From NCBI GenBank assembly GCA_025359685.1, contig JANYEY010000017.1, positions 1 through 61,109 of the forward strand: a stretch of DNA of 61,109 nucleotides, written 5' to 3'. Shown piece after piece: positions 44,331-55,913 of the stretch. Positions within the stretch are counted from its first letter, which is position 1. Every line of letters starts with the position of its first letter. The notes under the pieces were generated by a model. It saw nothing but the letters and a program-made list of their open reading frames with translations. It was not told where the DNA came from and made no database searches. The translations under genes were made by a program, and so were the position numbers. The DNA is from Sphingomonadaceae bacterium (GTDB lineage Bacteria > Pseudomonadota > Alphaproteobacteria > Sphingomonadales > Sphingomonadaceae).

Positions 44331-44932
44331 GCCCGGATATGAGCGCGAAGCGGCTGGTTGGCGTGCATCCCGCAATCTGGGGTGCGGTGTTCGGCGGCGG
44401 AATGGTGCTGACGGCGTGGCTGGAGAAATACCACTGGTTGGCCTGGCCTTGGAATCTGGCGCTGGTGGCACTGTTTTCAGCCAGCTTGATTCCGATGTCG
44501 GTGGCGATGCGCCAACGCTCGATCCACTGCGGCGTCGATTCGGCGGCGATGCGGCGTTACAACCGCCGGGCGTTGATCTGGGCGCTGTCCTACATCGTAC
44601 TGCTCGGGTTTGCCCTGACCGTGCGCAACACGTGGCAACCGCAGGGACCGGTGCTGTGGCTGCTGGCACTCCTGCCCAGCCTTCCGATCATCTACTACGT
44701 CTGGGCGATGGGCCAGTACCTGCGCGATGAGCAGGACGAATACCTGCGCATGCGGCAGATGCAGGCGGGCATGTTTGCTACCGGCTTCTTGCTGGTCGTG
44801 GCGACCGTCTGGGGCTTTCTCGAAACCTTCGGAATTGCTCCGCATGCCGAAGGCTGGTGGGCCGTCGCTGTTTGGGCAATCGGACTCGGCATGGGTAGCT
44901 TCGTTCAGGCCAAGCGCGACCACGGGCCATGA
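44327..44932 (+). CDS. multi-pass membrane protein of XRE-linked operon
   Basis: A 201-residue protein from the GTG at 44327, or 197 from the ATG at 44339, with about five or six TM helices (WGAVFGGGMVLTAWL, LALVALFSASLIPMSV, ALIWALSYIVLLGFALTV, FATGFLLVVATVWGF, WWAVAVWAIGLGMGSFV). No enzymatic motif is visible. Paired with a small XRE regulator whose ATG overlaps its stop, it fits the common arrangement of a regulator with a membrane partner. Signal and function are unknown. Confidence 0.7.
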   Translation: MSPDMSAKRLVGVHPAIWGAVFGGGMVLTAWLEKYHWLAWPWNLALVALFSASLIPMSVAMRQRSIHCGVDSAAMRRYNRRALIWALSYIVLLGFALTVRNTWQPQGPVLWLLALLPSLPIIYYVWAMGQYLRDEQDEYLRMRQMQAGMFATGFLLVVATVWGFLETFGIAPHAEGWWAVAVWAIGLGMGSFVQAKRDHGP

Positions 44933-45120
44933 ACAACCGCCTCAAAGTCCTCCGCGCGGAACGCAGTTGGAGCCAGCAGGATCTGGCCGAACGGCTTGGG
45001 GTCTCGCGGCAAAGCGTCAATGCGATCGAGACCGGCAAGTACGATCCCTCGCTCCCGCTCGCCTTCCGCATCGCCGACTTGTTCAAAATGACGATCGAAG
45101 ACGTGTTCCAGCGTGACTGA
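44929..45120 (+). CDS. small XRE-family transcriptional regulator
   Basis: A 63-residue protein consisting only of a helix-turn-helix: LRAERSWSQQDLAERLGVSR then QSVNAIETGKYDPSLPLA is a textbook XRE motif. It resembles the YgzD-like minimal regulators of Firmicutes and Proteobacteria. It overlaps the upstream membrane-protein gene (ATGA) and probably represses its own operon through the direct repeats at 44083-44123. Confidence 0.88.
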   Translation: MNNRLKVLRAERSWSQQDLAERLGVSRQSVNAIETGKYDPSLPLAFRIADLFKMTIEDVFQRD

Positions 45121-45149
45121 ACGGTGCCGATTGGGCATGCTCGCCCCAC

Positions 45150-45881
45150 ATGAGCGAAACCCGGTTCCACACCCTGACTGACGGCCGCCGGATCGCCTTT
45201 CGCTTTGTGCCGGGCAACGGGCCGGCGCTGGTCTTCCTGCCCGGTTACATGAGCGACATGGCCGGCGGCAAAGCCACCGCGTTATACGATTGGGCGTGCG
45301 AGCAGGGCCGCGCCTGCCTGCTGCTCGACTATTCGGGCTGCGGAGAGAGCGACGGCGAGTTTGCCGATGGCACGCTCAGCCGCTGGCGTGATGAGGTGCT
45401 TGCCCTGATCGACGTCTGTTGCACCGGCCCGGTGGTGCCGGTCGGCTCGTCAATGGGCGGGTGGCTGATGCTGCTGGTCGCGCTGGCCGCGCCAAACAAG
45501 GTGGCGGCCATGGCCGGGATTGCGGCGGCGCCGGACTTTACCGACTGGGGCTATGACGAGGCGCAGCAGGCGCAGCTGGCGGCGGGGGAGTCGGTCTACG
45601 AGGACAACCCCTATGGCCCGGAACCCACGCCGACCCATGCCGCGTTCTGGCGCGACGGTGACGCGCAGCGGTTGCTCGGCGGCGAGATCGCGTTGACTTG
45701 CCCGGTGCGGTTGATTCACGGGCAAGCCGATGCAGATGTGCCGTGGGACCTGTCCTTGCGCCTGGCGCAGCGATTGCGTTCAGCCGATGTGCAGGTCATG
45801 CTGGTCAAGGACGGCGACCACCGGCTCTCGCGCGATGCGGATATCGCCCTCCTGCTGCGCACGATCGCTGCCCTGCCCTGA
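45150..45881 (+). CDS. alpha/beta hydrolase
   Basis: A 243-residue serine hydrolase. The nucleophile elbow is VGSSMGG (S101), the oxyanion region is FLPGYMSDMAGG, an Asp near 194 in HGQADADVPWD is the likely acid, and H224 in GDHRLS completes the triad. The overall sequence resembles the YqiA/CarB-like acyl or thioesterase group. The substrate is unknown. It is 30 bp after the XRE gene and 18 bp before a TPR gene, likely in the same operon as the next two. Confidence 0.85.
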   Translation: MSETRFHTLTDGRRIAFRFVPGNGPALVFLPGYMSDMAGGKATALYDWACEQGRACLLLDYSGCGESDGEFADGTLSRWRDEVLALIDVCCTGPVVPVGSSMGGWLMLLVALAAPNKVAAMAGIAAAPDFTDWGYDEAQQAQLAAGESVYEDNPYGPEPTPTHAAFWRDGDAQRLLGGEIALTCPVRLIHGQADADVPWDLSLRLAQRLRSADVQVMLVKDGDHRLSRDADIALLLRTIAALP

Positions 45882-45899
45882 TATCGGGAACCGAATTCC

Positions 45900-46754
45900 A
45901 TGCCGCTGACCCTGCTTCTGCCCTTGCTTGCCCAGGTCGGGCCCGGCGGCGCCCTGCCTCAAGCGCCGTTGCCGGTTCGGACCGCGAAGGCTGCAATAAG
46001 CCAGACCGCACCCACCTCACCCCCTGCCACAATCCTGTCGGCCGAGCTGCAGAACTGCCTCAAGCTCGCGCAGGAAAACCCGTCCGACGCGATCGACGAG
46101 GCCGAAGGCTGGCTGGCGGCGGCCAAGACCATGAAGGACAAAGCCGGCGCGCAGCAATGCAAGGCGCTCGCCCTGATCCGCACCGAAGGCTGGGCTGAGG
46201 CGGGAACGCTCTTCCTCGCCGCGCGCGACAACACGCCCGCGAACGAGCCCGGCGAGCGCGCCCGGCTCGGCGCGTTGGCGGGCAATGCGTTGCTGGTGGC
46301 GGGCGATACGGTGACCGCACTGGGCGCGCTCGATCACGCGCATGGCGAAGCGCACAGTGCCAACGATCACAAGCTCAACGGGGTTATCCAGATCGACCGC
46401 GCACGGGCGCTGGTGGCGTTGAAGCGCGATGCCGAAGCCTCCGCCGCGCTTGAAGAAGCGCGCTATGAATTGCCTGACAACTATCAGGCCTGGCTCCTCT
46501 CGGCGACCTTGTCGCGGCGCGAGGGCAAACTGGCAGCGGCACAGAGCCAGATCGAGCGCGCCGCTGCGCTGATGCCGGTCGATCCGGAGATCGGGCTTGA
46601 GGCCGGGGTGATCGCAGTGCTTTCCGGCCGCGACGATGCGGCGCGCAAAAGCTGGCAATCGGTGATTGTAGCCGCGCCGGGCAGTACATTCGCCAAGACC
46701 GCGCAGGGTTATCTTGACCAGCTGGGCCCGCCGCGCGCATCACCCGCCAAGTGA
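45900..46754 (+). CDS. exported tetratricopeptide-repeat protein
   Basis: A 284-residue protein with a short hydrophobic N-terminus ([20 protein letters not shown]) that may be a signal peptide. It is followed by helical repeats with the TPR pattern of Ala, Gly, Leu and Tyr spacing (residues about 60-270; [40 protein letters not shown]). Such proteins scaffold complexes. The partner is unknown. Its stop overlaps the GTG start of the flavin enzyme gene. Confidence 0.7.
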   Translation: MPLTLLLPLLAQVGPGGALPQAPLPVRTAKAAISQTAPTSPPATILSAELQNCLKLAQENPSDAIDEAEGWLAAAKTMKDKAGAQQCKALALIRTEGWAEAGTLFLAARDNTPANEPGERARLGALAGNALLVAGDTVTALGALDHAHGEAHSANDHKLNGVIQIDRARALVALKRDAEASAALEEARYELPDNYQAWLLSATLSRREGKLAAAQSQIERAAALMPVDPEIGLEAGVIAVLSGRDDAARKSWQSVIVAAPGSTFAKTAQGYLDQLGPPRASPAK

Positions 46755-47746
46755 CCAGCCCGAACAAGCCCGCCCTTTCCGTCCTCGACCTTGTCCCGGT
46801 CCGCGAAGGCGGTACCCCGGCAGAGGCGCTGGCCGATGCCGCGGCGCTGGCCCAGGCGGCAGAGACTGCTGGTTACAACCGCTTCTGGGTGGCCGAGCAT
46901 CACGGCATGGACGGCGTTGCCGGCGGCGCTACTTCGGTTGTGCTTGCCCATATTGGCGCGGCGACCCGCACCATCCGCATCGGCGCTGGCGGGATCATGC
47001 TGCCCAACCACAGCCCGTTTGTGATCGCCGAACAGTTCGGCACGCTCGACGCGCTCTATCCGGGCCGGATCGACCTTGGACTTGGCCGCGCGCCGGGGGC
47101 CGACATGCGGATCGGTCAGGCGCTGCGCAAGGACCTGGGGCAGACGTCGGAATATTTCCCGCAGGATGTGGTCGAACTGCGCGCGCTGTTTACCGGCGAG
47201 CCCGACATCGGCATCCGCGCGACGCCCGGATACGGGGCCAAGGTGCAAATGTGGATCTTGGGCTCGAGCCTGTTCGGCGCGCAGCTCGCTGCGGCGCTGG
47301 GCCTGCCCTATGCCTTCGCCTCGCACTTCGCGCCCGACTACCTCGATCAGGCGCTCGAGATTTATCGCCGCCAGTTCCGCCCCTCGGCCGAACTGGAGCG
47401 CCCGTACGTGATGGCGGCGATGAATGTGATCGCGGCGGACAGCGACGAGGAAGCCATGCTGCTCGCCTCCTCGATCGACCAGAGGTTCGTCAACTTGCGC
47501 AGCGGCAATCCGAAGCAGTTGCAGCCGCCGGTGCCCGGCTATCGCCAGACCCTGCCGCCCGGACAGCTCGCGATGCTCGAACACATGCGGCAAGTGAGTG
47601 CAGTCGGCAGCAAGGCAACCGTCGCCGCCGCCATCGCGCAATTTGCCGAACGCACCACGGCCGACGAGATCATCGTATCGGGCGCGACTTTCGATCCTGC
47701 GGCACGGCGGCGCTCGCTCACCCTCACCATGGAAGCGCTCGATTAA
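46751..47746 (+). CDS. LLM-class flavin-dependent oxidoreductase
   Basis: A 331-residue bacterial-luciferase-like protein. [30 protein letters not shown] and [20 protein letters not shown], then [15 protein letters not shown], are the F420/FMN-binding TIM-barrel signatures of the luciferase-like monooxygenase family (MsnO8 group). It uses reduced flavin and O2 on an unknown substrate. The start is a GTG overlapping the TPR gene stop (GTGA). Confidence 0.88.
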   Translation: MTSPNKPALSVLDLVPVREGGTPAEALADAAALAQAAETAGYNRFWVAEHHGMDGVAGGATSVVLAHIGAATRTIRIGAGGIMLPNHSPFVIAEQFGTLDALYPGRIDLGLGRAPGADMRIGQALRKDLGQTSEYFPQDVVELRALFTGEPDIGIRATPGYGAKVQMWILGSSLFGAQLAAALGLPYAFASHFAPDYLDQALEIYRRQFRPSAELERPYVMAAMNVIAADSDEEAMLLASSIDQRFVNLRSGNPKQLQPPVPGYRQTLPPGQLAMLEHMRQVSAVGSKATVAAAIAQFAERTTADEIIVSGATFDPAARRRSLTLTMEALD

Positions 47747-47878
47747 GGCCTATTCCCTAGGGGCAGGTGGTTGCACTCGCTCATCCTTGCTTCTACAGTG
47801 CGCACGAATGCTGCATAAATTGGCAATAATATAACTCGCAGGACTGGCCGGCATCGGCCGCAAGGAGCGCACGTCACG

Positions 47879-50800
47879 ATGGCCTCTTCCACTGCCCGTA
47901 GCGGCGCCCGTTCGATCCTTTCCCAGGCGCTGGCCCAGCAGCTCAAGGCGGGCATGCTTCCGGGCGATGCTCCGTTCAGCAAAAGCGGACTGGAAAGCGC
48001 CGCAGGGTTTGTCGCCACTGCCGCCGCGCAGCGCGACCCGGGTGAGGCAACGATCACGATCGAGACCGTTTCCGGCACCGCGACCGAGCGCTTCATGCGG
48101 ATCGCGGTGATCAATGACGACATGCCGTTCCTGGTCGATTCGATTGCGACCACGATCTTCGCCGAAGGGCTCGAAATCGATCGGTTGGTGCACCCGGTGG
48201 TGGCCGTGCGGCGCGATGCCACGGGCAAGCTGGTCGATCTTGGCGACCCGGCCGATGGCACCCGCGAATCGATGATCTACCTCGAAACCGGGCGCGCCGA
48301 TGCCAAGGCGCGGCGCGCGCTGGAAGTGGCATTGCGCGCAACGCTGGGCGACGTGCGGGTGGCGGTTACCGACTGGCCGAAAATGCAGGCGCGGATGGCC
48401 GAAGATGCCGACCAGCTGGCCGATGGCGCCAAAGCAGACAAGGAGGGTGCCGAGCTGCTGCGCTGGTTCAAGGACGGCGCGCTGACCCAGCTGGGCTATG
48501 CGGTCCATCACCGCGACGGGACTCAATCGGGCGCGCTTGGCGTCTGCCGGCGCAGCGCCAAGATCCTGCTCGGCCCGGTTTCGTGGGACCGCGCCTTTGC
48601 CTGGTTTGACGGCAAGCCGAAAAACAAGCGCTTGCCGCTAGTGGTCAAGTCGAACCGGATCAGCAACGTTCATCGCCGCACCCCGCTCGACCTGTTCATC
48701 GTGCCAGTGATCGAAGGCGGCAAGGTTACCGCGCTGTCCGCGCACATGGGCCTGTGGACCAGCGCCGCGCTGCTCGCGCCGCCAACCAAAGTGCCGCAGA
48801 TGCGCGCTCAGCTTGACACGCTGACCAAGAAGCTCGGCTTTGCGCCGCACGGTCATGCCGGCAAGGCACTGGTCCATGCGCTGACCGAGCTGCCGCACGA
48901 TATCATGATCGGGTTCTCCGATGCCGAGATCGAGAAGGTCGCCACCACCGCGATGAGCCTGGTCGACCGGCCCCGGCCGAAACTGGCACTGGTGCCGAGT
49001 TCGCTGACCCGGCATCTTCACGCCTTCGTCTGGCTGCCGCGCGACGTGATGTCGACCGGCACCCGCATGCAGATCGAGAAACTGCTGGTCGATGCGGCGC
49101 AGTCAGCAGTGCTCGACTGGAGCCTTGAGGTCGAAGGTAACCTGGCGCTGCTGCGCTATGTGCTCGACCTGCCCGAAGTTGCCAAAGTGCCCGACGAAGC
49201 AGCGCTCGACGCCCGCTTGCAGGGTATGTTGCGCGGCTGGAACGACGCAGTCGAGGACGAGATTGCAGCGCGCGAGACCGAAGATGCCGGCCGCGCCGCA
49301 GCGATCGCGGCGCGTCATGCCGAAGCATTCCCGATGGCTTACCGCTCGCTTTACGGTCCGGCGGAAGCGGCCATCGACATCTCGCGGCTGCGCCGCCTGT
49401 CCTCGCCCGGCAAGGAACGCGACGCGCGGCTGCACTGCCTGGCTGGCGACGGACCGGGGACGTTGCGGCTCAAACTTTATCAGCGGCATGGTTCGCTGGC
49501 GCTGTCAGATGTCGTTCCCGCGCTTGAAAACTTCGGCTTCAGGGTGATCGAAGACCAGCCAACCGCGCTCGATGAAGGACGGCTCGGCACGATTCACGAC
49601 TTCACCCTGGCACTGCCTGCGGGACTTGAGCCCAAAGCCCTGCTGGCGCGCAGCGAGACGATCGAAGGCGCACTGGCGGCAGTGCTTAACGCGGCGGCCG
49701 AAGACGATCCGTTCAACCGCCTGATCGCCGGGGTTGCCTTGACCGCGACCGAAGCCAACTGGCTGCGCGCCTGGTACCGCTACTTGCGCCAGGCCGGAGT
49801 CAATTATGGCATCGCCACGGCGGTCGACGCACTGCAGAACGCGCCCGCAGTGACCAAGGGGCTGATCCATTTGTTCCGGATCCGCCACAATCCCGCGCAC
49901 CACGGCGACCGCGCCAAGGGCGAAGTGGTCGCCCAGGCCGACATTCGCGCCGGACTGGCCGAGGTCAAGGCGATCAACGACGACCGCCTGCTGCGGCTGT
50001 ACCGCTCGCTGGTCGAAGCGATGCTGCGGACCAATGCCTTTGCCCCCGCAGGCGACGAAGCATTGGCCTTCAAGCTCAATTCGGCGCTGGTTCCGGGCCT
50101 GCCCAAGCCGCTGCCGTGGCGCGAAATCTTCGTCTATTCGCCGCGGGTCGAAGGGATCCACTTGCGCGCCGGGCCGGTGGCACGCGGCGGCCTGCGCTGG
50201 TCCGATCGGCGCGACGACTTTCGCACCGAAGTGCTCGGCCTGATGAAAGCCCAGCGGGTCAAGAATGCGGTGATCGTACCGACCGGGGCCAAGGGCGGGT
50301 TCTATCCCAAGCAGCTGCCCGACCCGGTGCGTGACCGTGATGGCTGGCTGACCGAGGGCAAGGAAAGCTACAAGCTGTTCATCCGCACCCTGCTGTCGAT
50401 CACCGACAATATCGTGAGCGGCAAGGTGGTGCATCCCCGCAACGTGGTGATCTGCGATGGCCAAGACCCATACTTCGTGGTCGCCGCCGACAAGGGCACC
50501 GCAACCTTCTCCGACACTGCCAACGCCATTGCCGAAGAACACGACTTCTGGCTCGACGATGCCTTCGCCAGCGGCGGCTCGAAGGGCTATGACCACAAGG
50601 CGATGGGGATCACCGCCAAGGGCGCGTGGCTTTCGGTGCAGCGCCACTTCTTCGAAATGGGCACCGACGTGCAGAAAGACCCGGTCCGGGTGGTGGGCTG
50701 CGGCGACATGTCGGGCGACGTGTTCGGCAACGGCCTGCTGCTCAGCCAGTCGCTCAAGCTGGTCGCCGCGTTCGATCACCGCCATATCTTCCTCGATCCC

Positions 50801-52576
50801 GAACCCGATGCGGGCAAGAGCTGGAAGGAGCGCGCGCGGATGTTCGCGCTACCGCGCTCAAGCTGGGACGATTACGACAAAAAGCTCATCTCGAAGGGCG
50901 GCGGCGTCTTCGCGCGCAGCCTCAAAGACATTCCGCTATCGAAGGAAGTCCGCGCGATGCTCGGCATCGAAGCCGCGAGCATCGATCCTGATGGCCTCAT
51001 CACCGCGATCCTCAAGGCCGAGGCCGACCTGCTGTGGTTTGGCGGCATCGGCACTTACGTCAAGGCCAGCTCCGAGAATAACGCGACCGTCGGCGATCCT
51101 GCCAACGATGCGCTGCGGATCGACGGCGCGGACTTGCGCGTCAGAGTGGTCGGCGAAGGCGCCAACCTTGGCACCACCCAGGCCGGCCGAATCGAATTTG
51201 CGCTGCACGGCAATGGTGGCCTGGGTGGGCGCATCAACACCGACTTCATCGACAATTCGGCCGGGGTCGATTGTTCGGATAACGAGGTCAACATCAAGAT
51301 CGCGCTGGCGGGAGCCAAGCGCGCCGGACGGCTGACCGAACCTGCACGGGTCAAGCTGCTCGTCAAGATGACCGACGAAGTGGCTGCGCTGGTGCTCGAG
51401 GACAACCGGCTTCAAGCGCTTGGCCTGTCGATCGCGCAGGCTGGCGGGGCCAAGGCGGTGCCCGCGCAATTGCACCTGATCGAACGGCTTGAAGCGCTCG
51501 GCCAGCTTGACCGCAAGACCGAAGGCCTGGCCGATGCCGACACGCTGCTGCGCCGCGCTGCGGACGGCTACGGACTGACCCGGCCCGAACTGGCGGTGCT
51601 GCTGTCCTGCGCCAAGCTGGCGATGCAGGAAGCGCTCGAAGCCTCGGCCCTGCCCGATGATCCGGGACTGGCGGGCGAATTGCTCGCCGCCTTCCCGGGG
51701 CCGATGCGCGGCAAGTTTGAAGCGGACATCCTCGCGCACCGGCTGCGCCGCGAGATCATCGCGACCAAGCTGACCAACCGGATGATCAACCGCCTGGGCG
51801 TGATCCATCCGTATGAACTGGCCGAAGAAGAAGGGGCCACGCTGGCGCAGGTCGCCGCGGCCTTTGTCGCCGCCGAACGGCTGCTCCACTTGGCCCCGCT
51901 GTGGCAGGCGATCGAAACCGGCGCGATGAGCGAGGACGCGCGGATTGTGCTGTTCGATTGCACGGCCGCCGCGATGTCCGATCATATCGCCGATCTCCTG
52001 CGCGTCGGCGGCGGCACGCTGGTGCCCTCGAAGCTGGTCGCTGACCTCGCGCCGGGGGTGAAAGACCTGTCGCACGACACCGGCAGTCTGCTCGCTGGTG
52101 AAGGCCGCTCGCAGTCGCTGGCGATGGTTCACCGGCTCGGCGCTGCGGGGGCTCCGGCACCGCTCGCCGCAGCGGTCGCCAAGCTGTTCGACCTGGACGG
52201 CGCGATCGGTCTGGCCAGTCTGGCCCGCGAACAGAAGCTTGGCACGCGGGCGTTGACCTCCGCGTTCAGCGACCTCGGCGCGCGGCTCGGGCTCGATTGG
52301 GCGCAGCAGACCGCCGCGCGGATGAGCCCGTCAGACCCGTGGGAGCGCTTGCTGATCAACGGTCTGGCGCGCGATTTTCAGCAGATGCGGCTCGATTTCC
52401 TGCGCCGCCGGGGCAGCAAGCAGGCGGCAGCGGCGGTGGAAAGCTGGGCCGAAACCCAAGCCCAGGCAATTGCACAATTCCGCACCGTGATCGCCCGCGC
52501 GCAAAGCGCGATGCCGGTTGCGCCCGCAATGCTCGCGCAGATCGCCAGCCAGGCGCGCAACCTGCTGGGGCGTTAA
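47879..52576 (+). CDS. gdhB: NAD-dependent glutamate dehydrogenase, large type
   Basis: A 1,565-residue enzyme of the large (about 180-kDa) GDH class. The N-terminal third contains ACT-like regulatory segments ([20 protein letters not shown]). The catalytic core around residues 770-1050 holds [15 protein letters not shown] and [12 protein letters not shown] with the active Lys, followed by [15 protein letters not shown] of the Rossmann domain. The C-terminal part is a helical domain specific to this class. It deaminates glutamate to 2-oxoglutarate with NAD+. It is monocistronic, with AAGGAG upstream, and ends with a 4-bp overlap with convergent queG. The symbol is tentative. Confidence 0.95.
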   Translation: MASSTARSGARSILSQALAQQLKAGMLPGDAPFSKSGLESAAGFVATAAAQRDPGEATITIETVSGTATERFMRIAVINDDMPFLVDSIATTIFAEGLEIDRLVHPVVAVRRDATGKLVDLGDPADGTRESMIYLETGRADAKARRALEVALRATLGDVRVAVTDWPKMQARMAEDADQLADGAKADKEGAELLRWFKDGALTQLGYAVHHRDGTQSGALGVCRRSAKILLGPVSWDRAFAWFDGKPKNKRLPLVVKSNRISNVHRRTPLDLFIVPVIEGGKVTALSAHMGLWTSAALLAPPTKVPQMRAQLDTLTKKLGFAPHGHAGKALVHALTELPHDIMIGFSDAEIEKVATTAMSLVDRPRPKLALVPSSLTRHLHAFVWLPRDVMSTGTRMQIEKLLVDAAQSAVLDWSLEVEGNLALLRYVLDLPEVAKVPDEAALDARLQGMLRGWNDAVEDEIAARETEDAGRAAAIAARHAEAFPMAYRSLYGPAEAAIDISRLRRLSSPGKERDARLHCLAGDGPGTLRLKLYQRHGSLALSDVVPALENFGFRVIEDQPTALDEGRLGTIHDFTLALPAGLEPKALLARSETIEGALAAVLNAAAEDDPFNRLIAGVALTATEANWLRAWYRYLRQAGVNYGIATAVDALQNAPAVTKGLIHLFRIRHNPAHHGDRAKGEVVAQADIRAGLAEVKAINDDRLLRLYRSLVEAMLRTNAFAPAGDEALAFKLNSALVPGLPKPLPWREIFVYSPRVEGIHLRAGPVARGGLRWSDRRDDFRTEVLGLMKAQRVKNAVIVPTGAKGGFYPKQLPDPVRDRDGWLTEGKESYKLFIRTLLSITDNIVSGKVVHPRNVVICDGQDPYFVVAADKGTATFSDTANAIAEEHDFWLDDAFASGGSKGYDHKAMGITAKGAWLSVQRHFFEMGTDVQKDPVRVVGCGDMSGDVFGNGLLLSQSLKLVAAFDHRHIFLDPEPDAGKSWKERARMFALPRSSWDDYDKKLISKGGGVFARSLKDIPLSKEVRAMLGIEAASIDPDGLITAILKAEADLLWFGGIGTYVKASSENNATVGDPANDALRIDGADLRVRVVGEGANLGTTQAGRIEFALHGNGGLGGRINTDFIDNSAGVDCSDNEVNIKIALAGAKRAGRLTEPARVKLLVKMTDEVAALVLEDNRLQALGLSIAQAGGAKAVPAQLHLIERLEALGQLDRKTEGLADADTLLRRAADGYGLTRPELAVLLSCAKLAMQEALEASALPDDPGLAGELLAAFPGPMRGKFEADILAHRLRREIIATKLTNRMINRLGVIHPYELAEEEGATLAQVAAAFVAAERLLHLAPLWQAIETGAMSEDARIVLFDCTAAAMSDHIADLLRVGGGTLVPSKLVADLAPGVKDLSHDTGSLLAGEGRSQSLAMVHRLGAAGAPAPLAAAVAKLFDLDGAIGLASLAREQKLGTRALTSAFSDLGARLGLDWAQQTAARMSPSDPWERLLINGLARDFQQMRLDFLRRRGSKQAAAAVESWAETQAQAIAQFRTVIARAQSAMPVAPAMLAQIASQARNLLGR

Positions 52577-53640
52577 GGGAGCTGCTCCAACGCCCAGCGC
52601 GCCGCATCGGCGACCACCGGATCTGGATCACCCGCCAACGCCTCGAGCTGTGGCAGCAGACCCGCATCACCGCTGTTGCCCGCCGCATAAAGGCAGTTGC
52701 GCACGAACCGGTTCCGCCCGATGCGCTTGATCGGCGAGCCGGAAAAGAGCGTACGAAAGCCCGCATCGTCGAGTGCGAGCAGTTCCGCCAGCCGCGGCGC
52801 GACCAGTTCGGCGCGGGGGACGAAGGCGCGCATCGCGGCGGCTTCTTCGGCGAACTTGTTCCACGGACAGACCGCCAGGCAATCGTCGCAGCCGTAGATC
52901 CGGTTGCCCAGCGCCGTGCGGAATTCGAGCGGGACCGGCCCTTTGTGCTCGATCGTCAGATAGGAAATGCAGCGCCGTGCATCGAGCCGGTATGGCGCGG
53001 GGAAAGCATTGGTCGGGCAGGCGGACTGGCAGGCATTGCACGAACCGCAATGATCCTCCTCCGCCGCGTCCGCGGCGAACCCGATCGTGGTAAAGATCGC
53101 GCCGAGGAACAGCCATGAGCCATGCGTCCGGCTGACGAGGTTGGTGTGCTTGCCTTGCCAGCCCAGCCCGGCCGCCTGGCCGAGCGGCTTTTCCATCACC
53201 GGTGCGGTATCGACGAACACCTTGACCCCTTGCTCTCCTAGCCCGCGCCGCGCCGCTTCGGCGACCAGCCACCGTGCCAGCGCCTTCAGTGCCTTCTTCA
53301 CGACGTCATGATAGTCCTTGCCCTGCGCATAGACCGAGATCCGCGCGCGGTCCGGCTGGCCCGCCAACGCCAGCGGATCCTGCGCCGGGGCATAGCTCAT
53401 GCCGAGCGCGATAACGCTTTGCGCTTCCGGCCACAGCCCCTGCGGGCTGCGCCGGTGCGCGGCGCGTGTCTCCATCCATTCCATCGCGCCGTGGCTGCCT
53501 TCGCCGAGCCACTGTTCGAGCCGGACTGCCGTCAGCGGGTCCTCGCGCGCGGACGCAATCCCGCAGGCCGCGAACCCCAGCCGCAGCGCTTCGGCCTGCA
53601 GATCTTGCTTTAAGGCTTCGATTTCCGCGGCGTTAACCAA
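52573..53640 (-). CDS. queG: epoxyqueuosine reductase
   Basis: A 355-residue cobalamin- and Fe-S-dependent enzyme that makes queuosine in tRNA wobble position 34. The catalytic Asp is in VDTAPVMEK (D144). Two [4Fe-4S] sites are formed by C198, C201, C204 and C208 ([12 protein letters not shown]) and by C251, C254 and C258 ([10 protein letters not shown]) with a further Cys. The C-terminal 60 residues are HEAT-like for tRNA contact. The start appears to be a TTG at 53640. Confidence 0.95.
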   Translation of the reverse strand: MVNAAEIEALKQDLQAEALRLGFAACGIASAREDPLTAVRLEQWLGEGSHGAMEWMETRAAHRRSPQGLWPEAQSVIALGMSYAPAQDPLALAGQPDRARISVYAQGKDYHDVVKKALKALARWLVAEAARRGLGEQGVKVFVDTAPVMEKPLGQAAGLGWQGKHTNLVSRTHGSWLFLGAIFTTIGFAADAAEEDHCGSCNACQSACPTNAFPAPYRLDARRCISYLTIEHKGPVPLEFRTALGNRIYGCDDCLAVCPWNKFAEEAAAMRAFVPRAELVAPRLAELLALDDAGFRTLFSGSPIKRIGRNRFVRNCLYAAGNSGDAGLLPQLEALAGDPDPVVADAARWALEQLP

Positions 53641-53685
53641 ACTTGCTGTTGCTCCTGTTCATGGCCGCGCCATAACGGCATTTCC

Positions 53686-54669
53686 ATGAAGCTAGGGGAA
53701 TGGCAGATGCCGAGCAACGCGCCAACAGCGGCGGACCCGCCGCTGGCGATCGAGGCGCGCGGTTTGGTCAAGCGCTTCGACGGCTTCACTGCGGTCGACG
53801 GGGTTGACCTCACTGTACCCCGAGGCTCGATCTACGGCATCCTCGGCCCCAACGGCGCGGGCAAGACCACGACGCTGCGCATGCTGCTGGGCATCATCGA
53901 TCCCGATAGCGGGGTGCGCCGGATCATGGGGCATGACCGCCCGCATGAAGTGGCGCATGCGATCGGCTACCTGCCCGAAGAACGCGGGCTCTATCCTTCG
54001 ATGAAGACCTATGAGGCGATCGCCTTCCTCGGCGCGCTGCGCGGGCTGCCGCTCAAGGAAGGACGCGCGCGGGGCAAGGCGCTGCTTGAGGAGCACGGCC
54101 TCGGCTATGCGATCGACCGCACCATCCGCCAGCTTTCCAAAGGCATGGCGCAGCAGGTCCAGTTGCTGGGAACCTTGGTCCACGAACCGAAGCTGGTGGT
54201 GTTCGACGAACCGTTCTCGGGCCTCGACGCGCTCAACCAGGGCAAACTTGAAAAGACGATCCGCAATCTCGCCGCGCGCGGCACCACGGTGATATTCTCA
54301 ACGCACGTGATCGCCCATGCCGAGCGGCTGTGCGACGAAGTGGCGATCATTGCCGGCGGCAAGGTGCCCTTTGCCGGGCCGGTTGATCTCGCGCGGGACC
54401 GGATCCGCCCGCAAGTCCGCCTCGAAACCCGCCTGGCCGATGGCTTGTGGCGCAAGGCGCTGCCCGCAGATACCCGTCACGAGGGCAACTTCTGGCACTT
54501 CTCGCTGCCCGAGAGCGGGATCGAACCCTTGCTTCGCGCGCTGATCGAGGGCGAGGCGGGGATCCTCTCGCTGTCGATCGAACGCGCTGGGCTGCATGAC
54601 GCGTTTGTTGCCATCGCGGGCGAGGCGGCGGCCCGTGCGCTCGAGGTCAGCCCCGAGGAGCTCCGCTGA
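53686..54669 (+). CDS. ABC transporter ATP-binding protein (NatA-like)
   Basis: A 327-residue ATPase: Walker A GPNGAGKT (54-61), signature LSKGMAQQ (150), Walker B and catalytic Glu in LVVFDEPFSGLD (170-181). The C-terminal extension of about 90 residues resembles DUF4162 of drug and sodium exporters. It powers the permease encoded next, whose ATG overlaps its stop (TGATG). The start is the ATG at 53686; an ATG at 53707 is in frame. Confidence 0.92.
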   Translation: MKLGEWQMPSNAPTAADPPLAIEARGLVKRFDGFTAVDGVDLTVPRGSIYGILGPNGAGKTTTLRMLLGIIDPDSGVRRIMGHDRPHEVAHAIGYLPEERGLYPSMKTYEAIAFLGALRGLPLKEGRARGKALLEEHGLGYAIDRTIRQLSKGMAQQVQLLGTLVHEPKLVVFDEPFSGLDALNQGKLEKTIRNLAARGTTVIFSTHVIAHAERLCDEVAIIAGGKVPFAGPVDLARDRIRPQVRLETRLADGLWRKALPADTRHEGNFWHFSLPESGIEPLLRALIEGEAGILSLSIERAGLHDAFVAIAGEAAARALEVSPEELR

Positions 54670-55913
54670 TGGATACGCAACGCCGCCCCACCGGACGCCT
54701 CTCGACCTTCGCCGCCGCCTACGTGGTGGCGCGGCGCGATTTCGTCGCGATCCTGTTTTCGCGCAGTTTCTTCTTCTTCCTGCTCGGCCCGCTGTTCCCG
54801 TTGCTGGTCGGCGGCCTCGCCGGCGGGATCGGCCAGCGGGTTCAGGAGACGGCAGACCGTCCAGTGCTGGGCATGGCGATGACCGCGCCCGATTCCGCGC
54901 GGATGCTGCAGGCGGCGCACGCGTTGTCCGACCAGCTCGGCCCGAACATGCCCGACCTTGTGGTGGTGCGCGAATTGAAGCCAGGCGAACGGTTTGAACC
55001 GGCGGCGGCGATCAAGAGTAACAAGGCCAACCTGGCCGCAATCGTTACGGGAACGCCCACGCACCCGGTGCTGACCGGTTCGGCCGAGCGGATTGCCAGC
55101 TGGCAGGGCCGGGTCAGCTTGCTGGCCGCGCATGCGCTGGAGCGGACCCCAAGCACGTTTCCCCAAGTCATTTTGGCTGGCATCGCCAACACCCGCGCCG
55201 ATCAGACCCACAGCCGCCTGCTCACTGCGCAGCTGGGCCAGACCGTGCTGTTCCTCTTGACCATGCTGCTCGCGGGCATGGTGCTGTCCAACCTGGTCGA
55301 AGAGAAGAGCAACAAGATCATCGAGGTGCTTGCCGCGGCGATCCCGATGGACGCGGTGTTCCTGGGCAAGCTGTTCGCGATGCTCGCGGTGTCGATGGTC
55401 GGGATTTCAGTCTGGGCGATGGCCGGGTCGGCAGTGTGGTTGTTTGCCGGGCACAGTCTGGCCGAATATCCTTCGCCAGCGGTGGGCTGGCCGATGTTCT
55501 TTGCGCTGGGCGTGGTCTATTTCTCGATGGGCTACCTGCTCTTGGGTTCGATCTTCCTCGCGATCGGTTCGATGGCCACCACGGTGCGCGAGGTGCAGAC
55601 GCTGTCGATGCCGGTGACCATGCTCCAGCTGCTCAACTTCTTCTTCGCCAGCTTTGCCATGGCCCAGCCGGGCACCTGGATCGAGAAGGCGGCGATGATG
55701 GTGCCGTTTTCCTCGCCCTTCACGATGCTGGCCCACGCCGCGCAGGACGGCGCGCTGTGGCCGCATGCGCTGGCCATCGCCTGGCAGCTCGTCTGCGTCT
55801 CGGTGCTGGTCAAGCTTGGCGCGGCCTTGTTCCGCAAGCGGGTGATGCAAAGCGGGCCGCAGCGCGCGGGCGGGCGCAGCTGGTGGCGGCGCAAGCCAGC
55901 TGTCAGCGCCTGA
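54669..55913 (+). CDS. ABC transporter permease (NatB-like)
   Basis: A 414-residue ABC-2 type permease with an N-terminal TM segment (FSRSFFFFLLGPLFPLLVGG), a large periplasmic domain (about 60-185), and five C-terminal TM helices. LVEEKSNKIIEVLAAAIPMD is the hallmark of the NatB/ABC2_membrane_3 family. With the upstream ATPase it forms an exporter, for which Na+ or drugs are known substrates in relatives; the real substrate is unknown. Confidence 0.9.
   Translation: MDTQRRPTGRLSTFAAAYVVARRDFVAILFSRSFFFFLLGPLFPLLVGGLAGGIGQRVQETADRPVLGMAMTAPDSARMLQAAHALSDQLGPNMPDLVVVRELKPGERFEPAAAIKSNKANLAAIVTGTPTHPVLTGSAERIASWQGRVSLLAAHALERTPSTFPQVILAGIANTRADQTHSRLLTAQLGQTVLFLLTMLLAGMVLSNLVEEKSNKIIEVLAAAIPMDAVFLGKLFAMLAVSMVGISVWAMAGSAVWLFAGHSLAEYPSPAVGWPMFFALGVVYFSMGYLLLGSIFLAIGSMATTVREVQTLSMPVTMLQLLNFFFASFAMAQPGTWIEKAAMMVPFSSPFTMLAHAAQDGALWPHALAIAWQLVCVSVLVKLGAALFRKRVMQSGPQRAGGRSWWRRKPAVSA

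Noticed and set aside
50936..52132. 398-residue open frame on the minus strand, and others antisense to the glutamate dehydrogenase
   Set aside because: They mirror the codon structure of the dehydrogenase and lack ribosome sites and family motifs.
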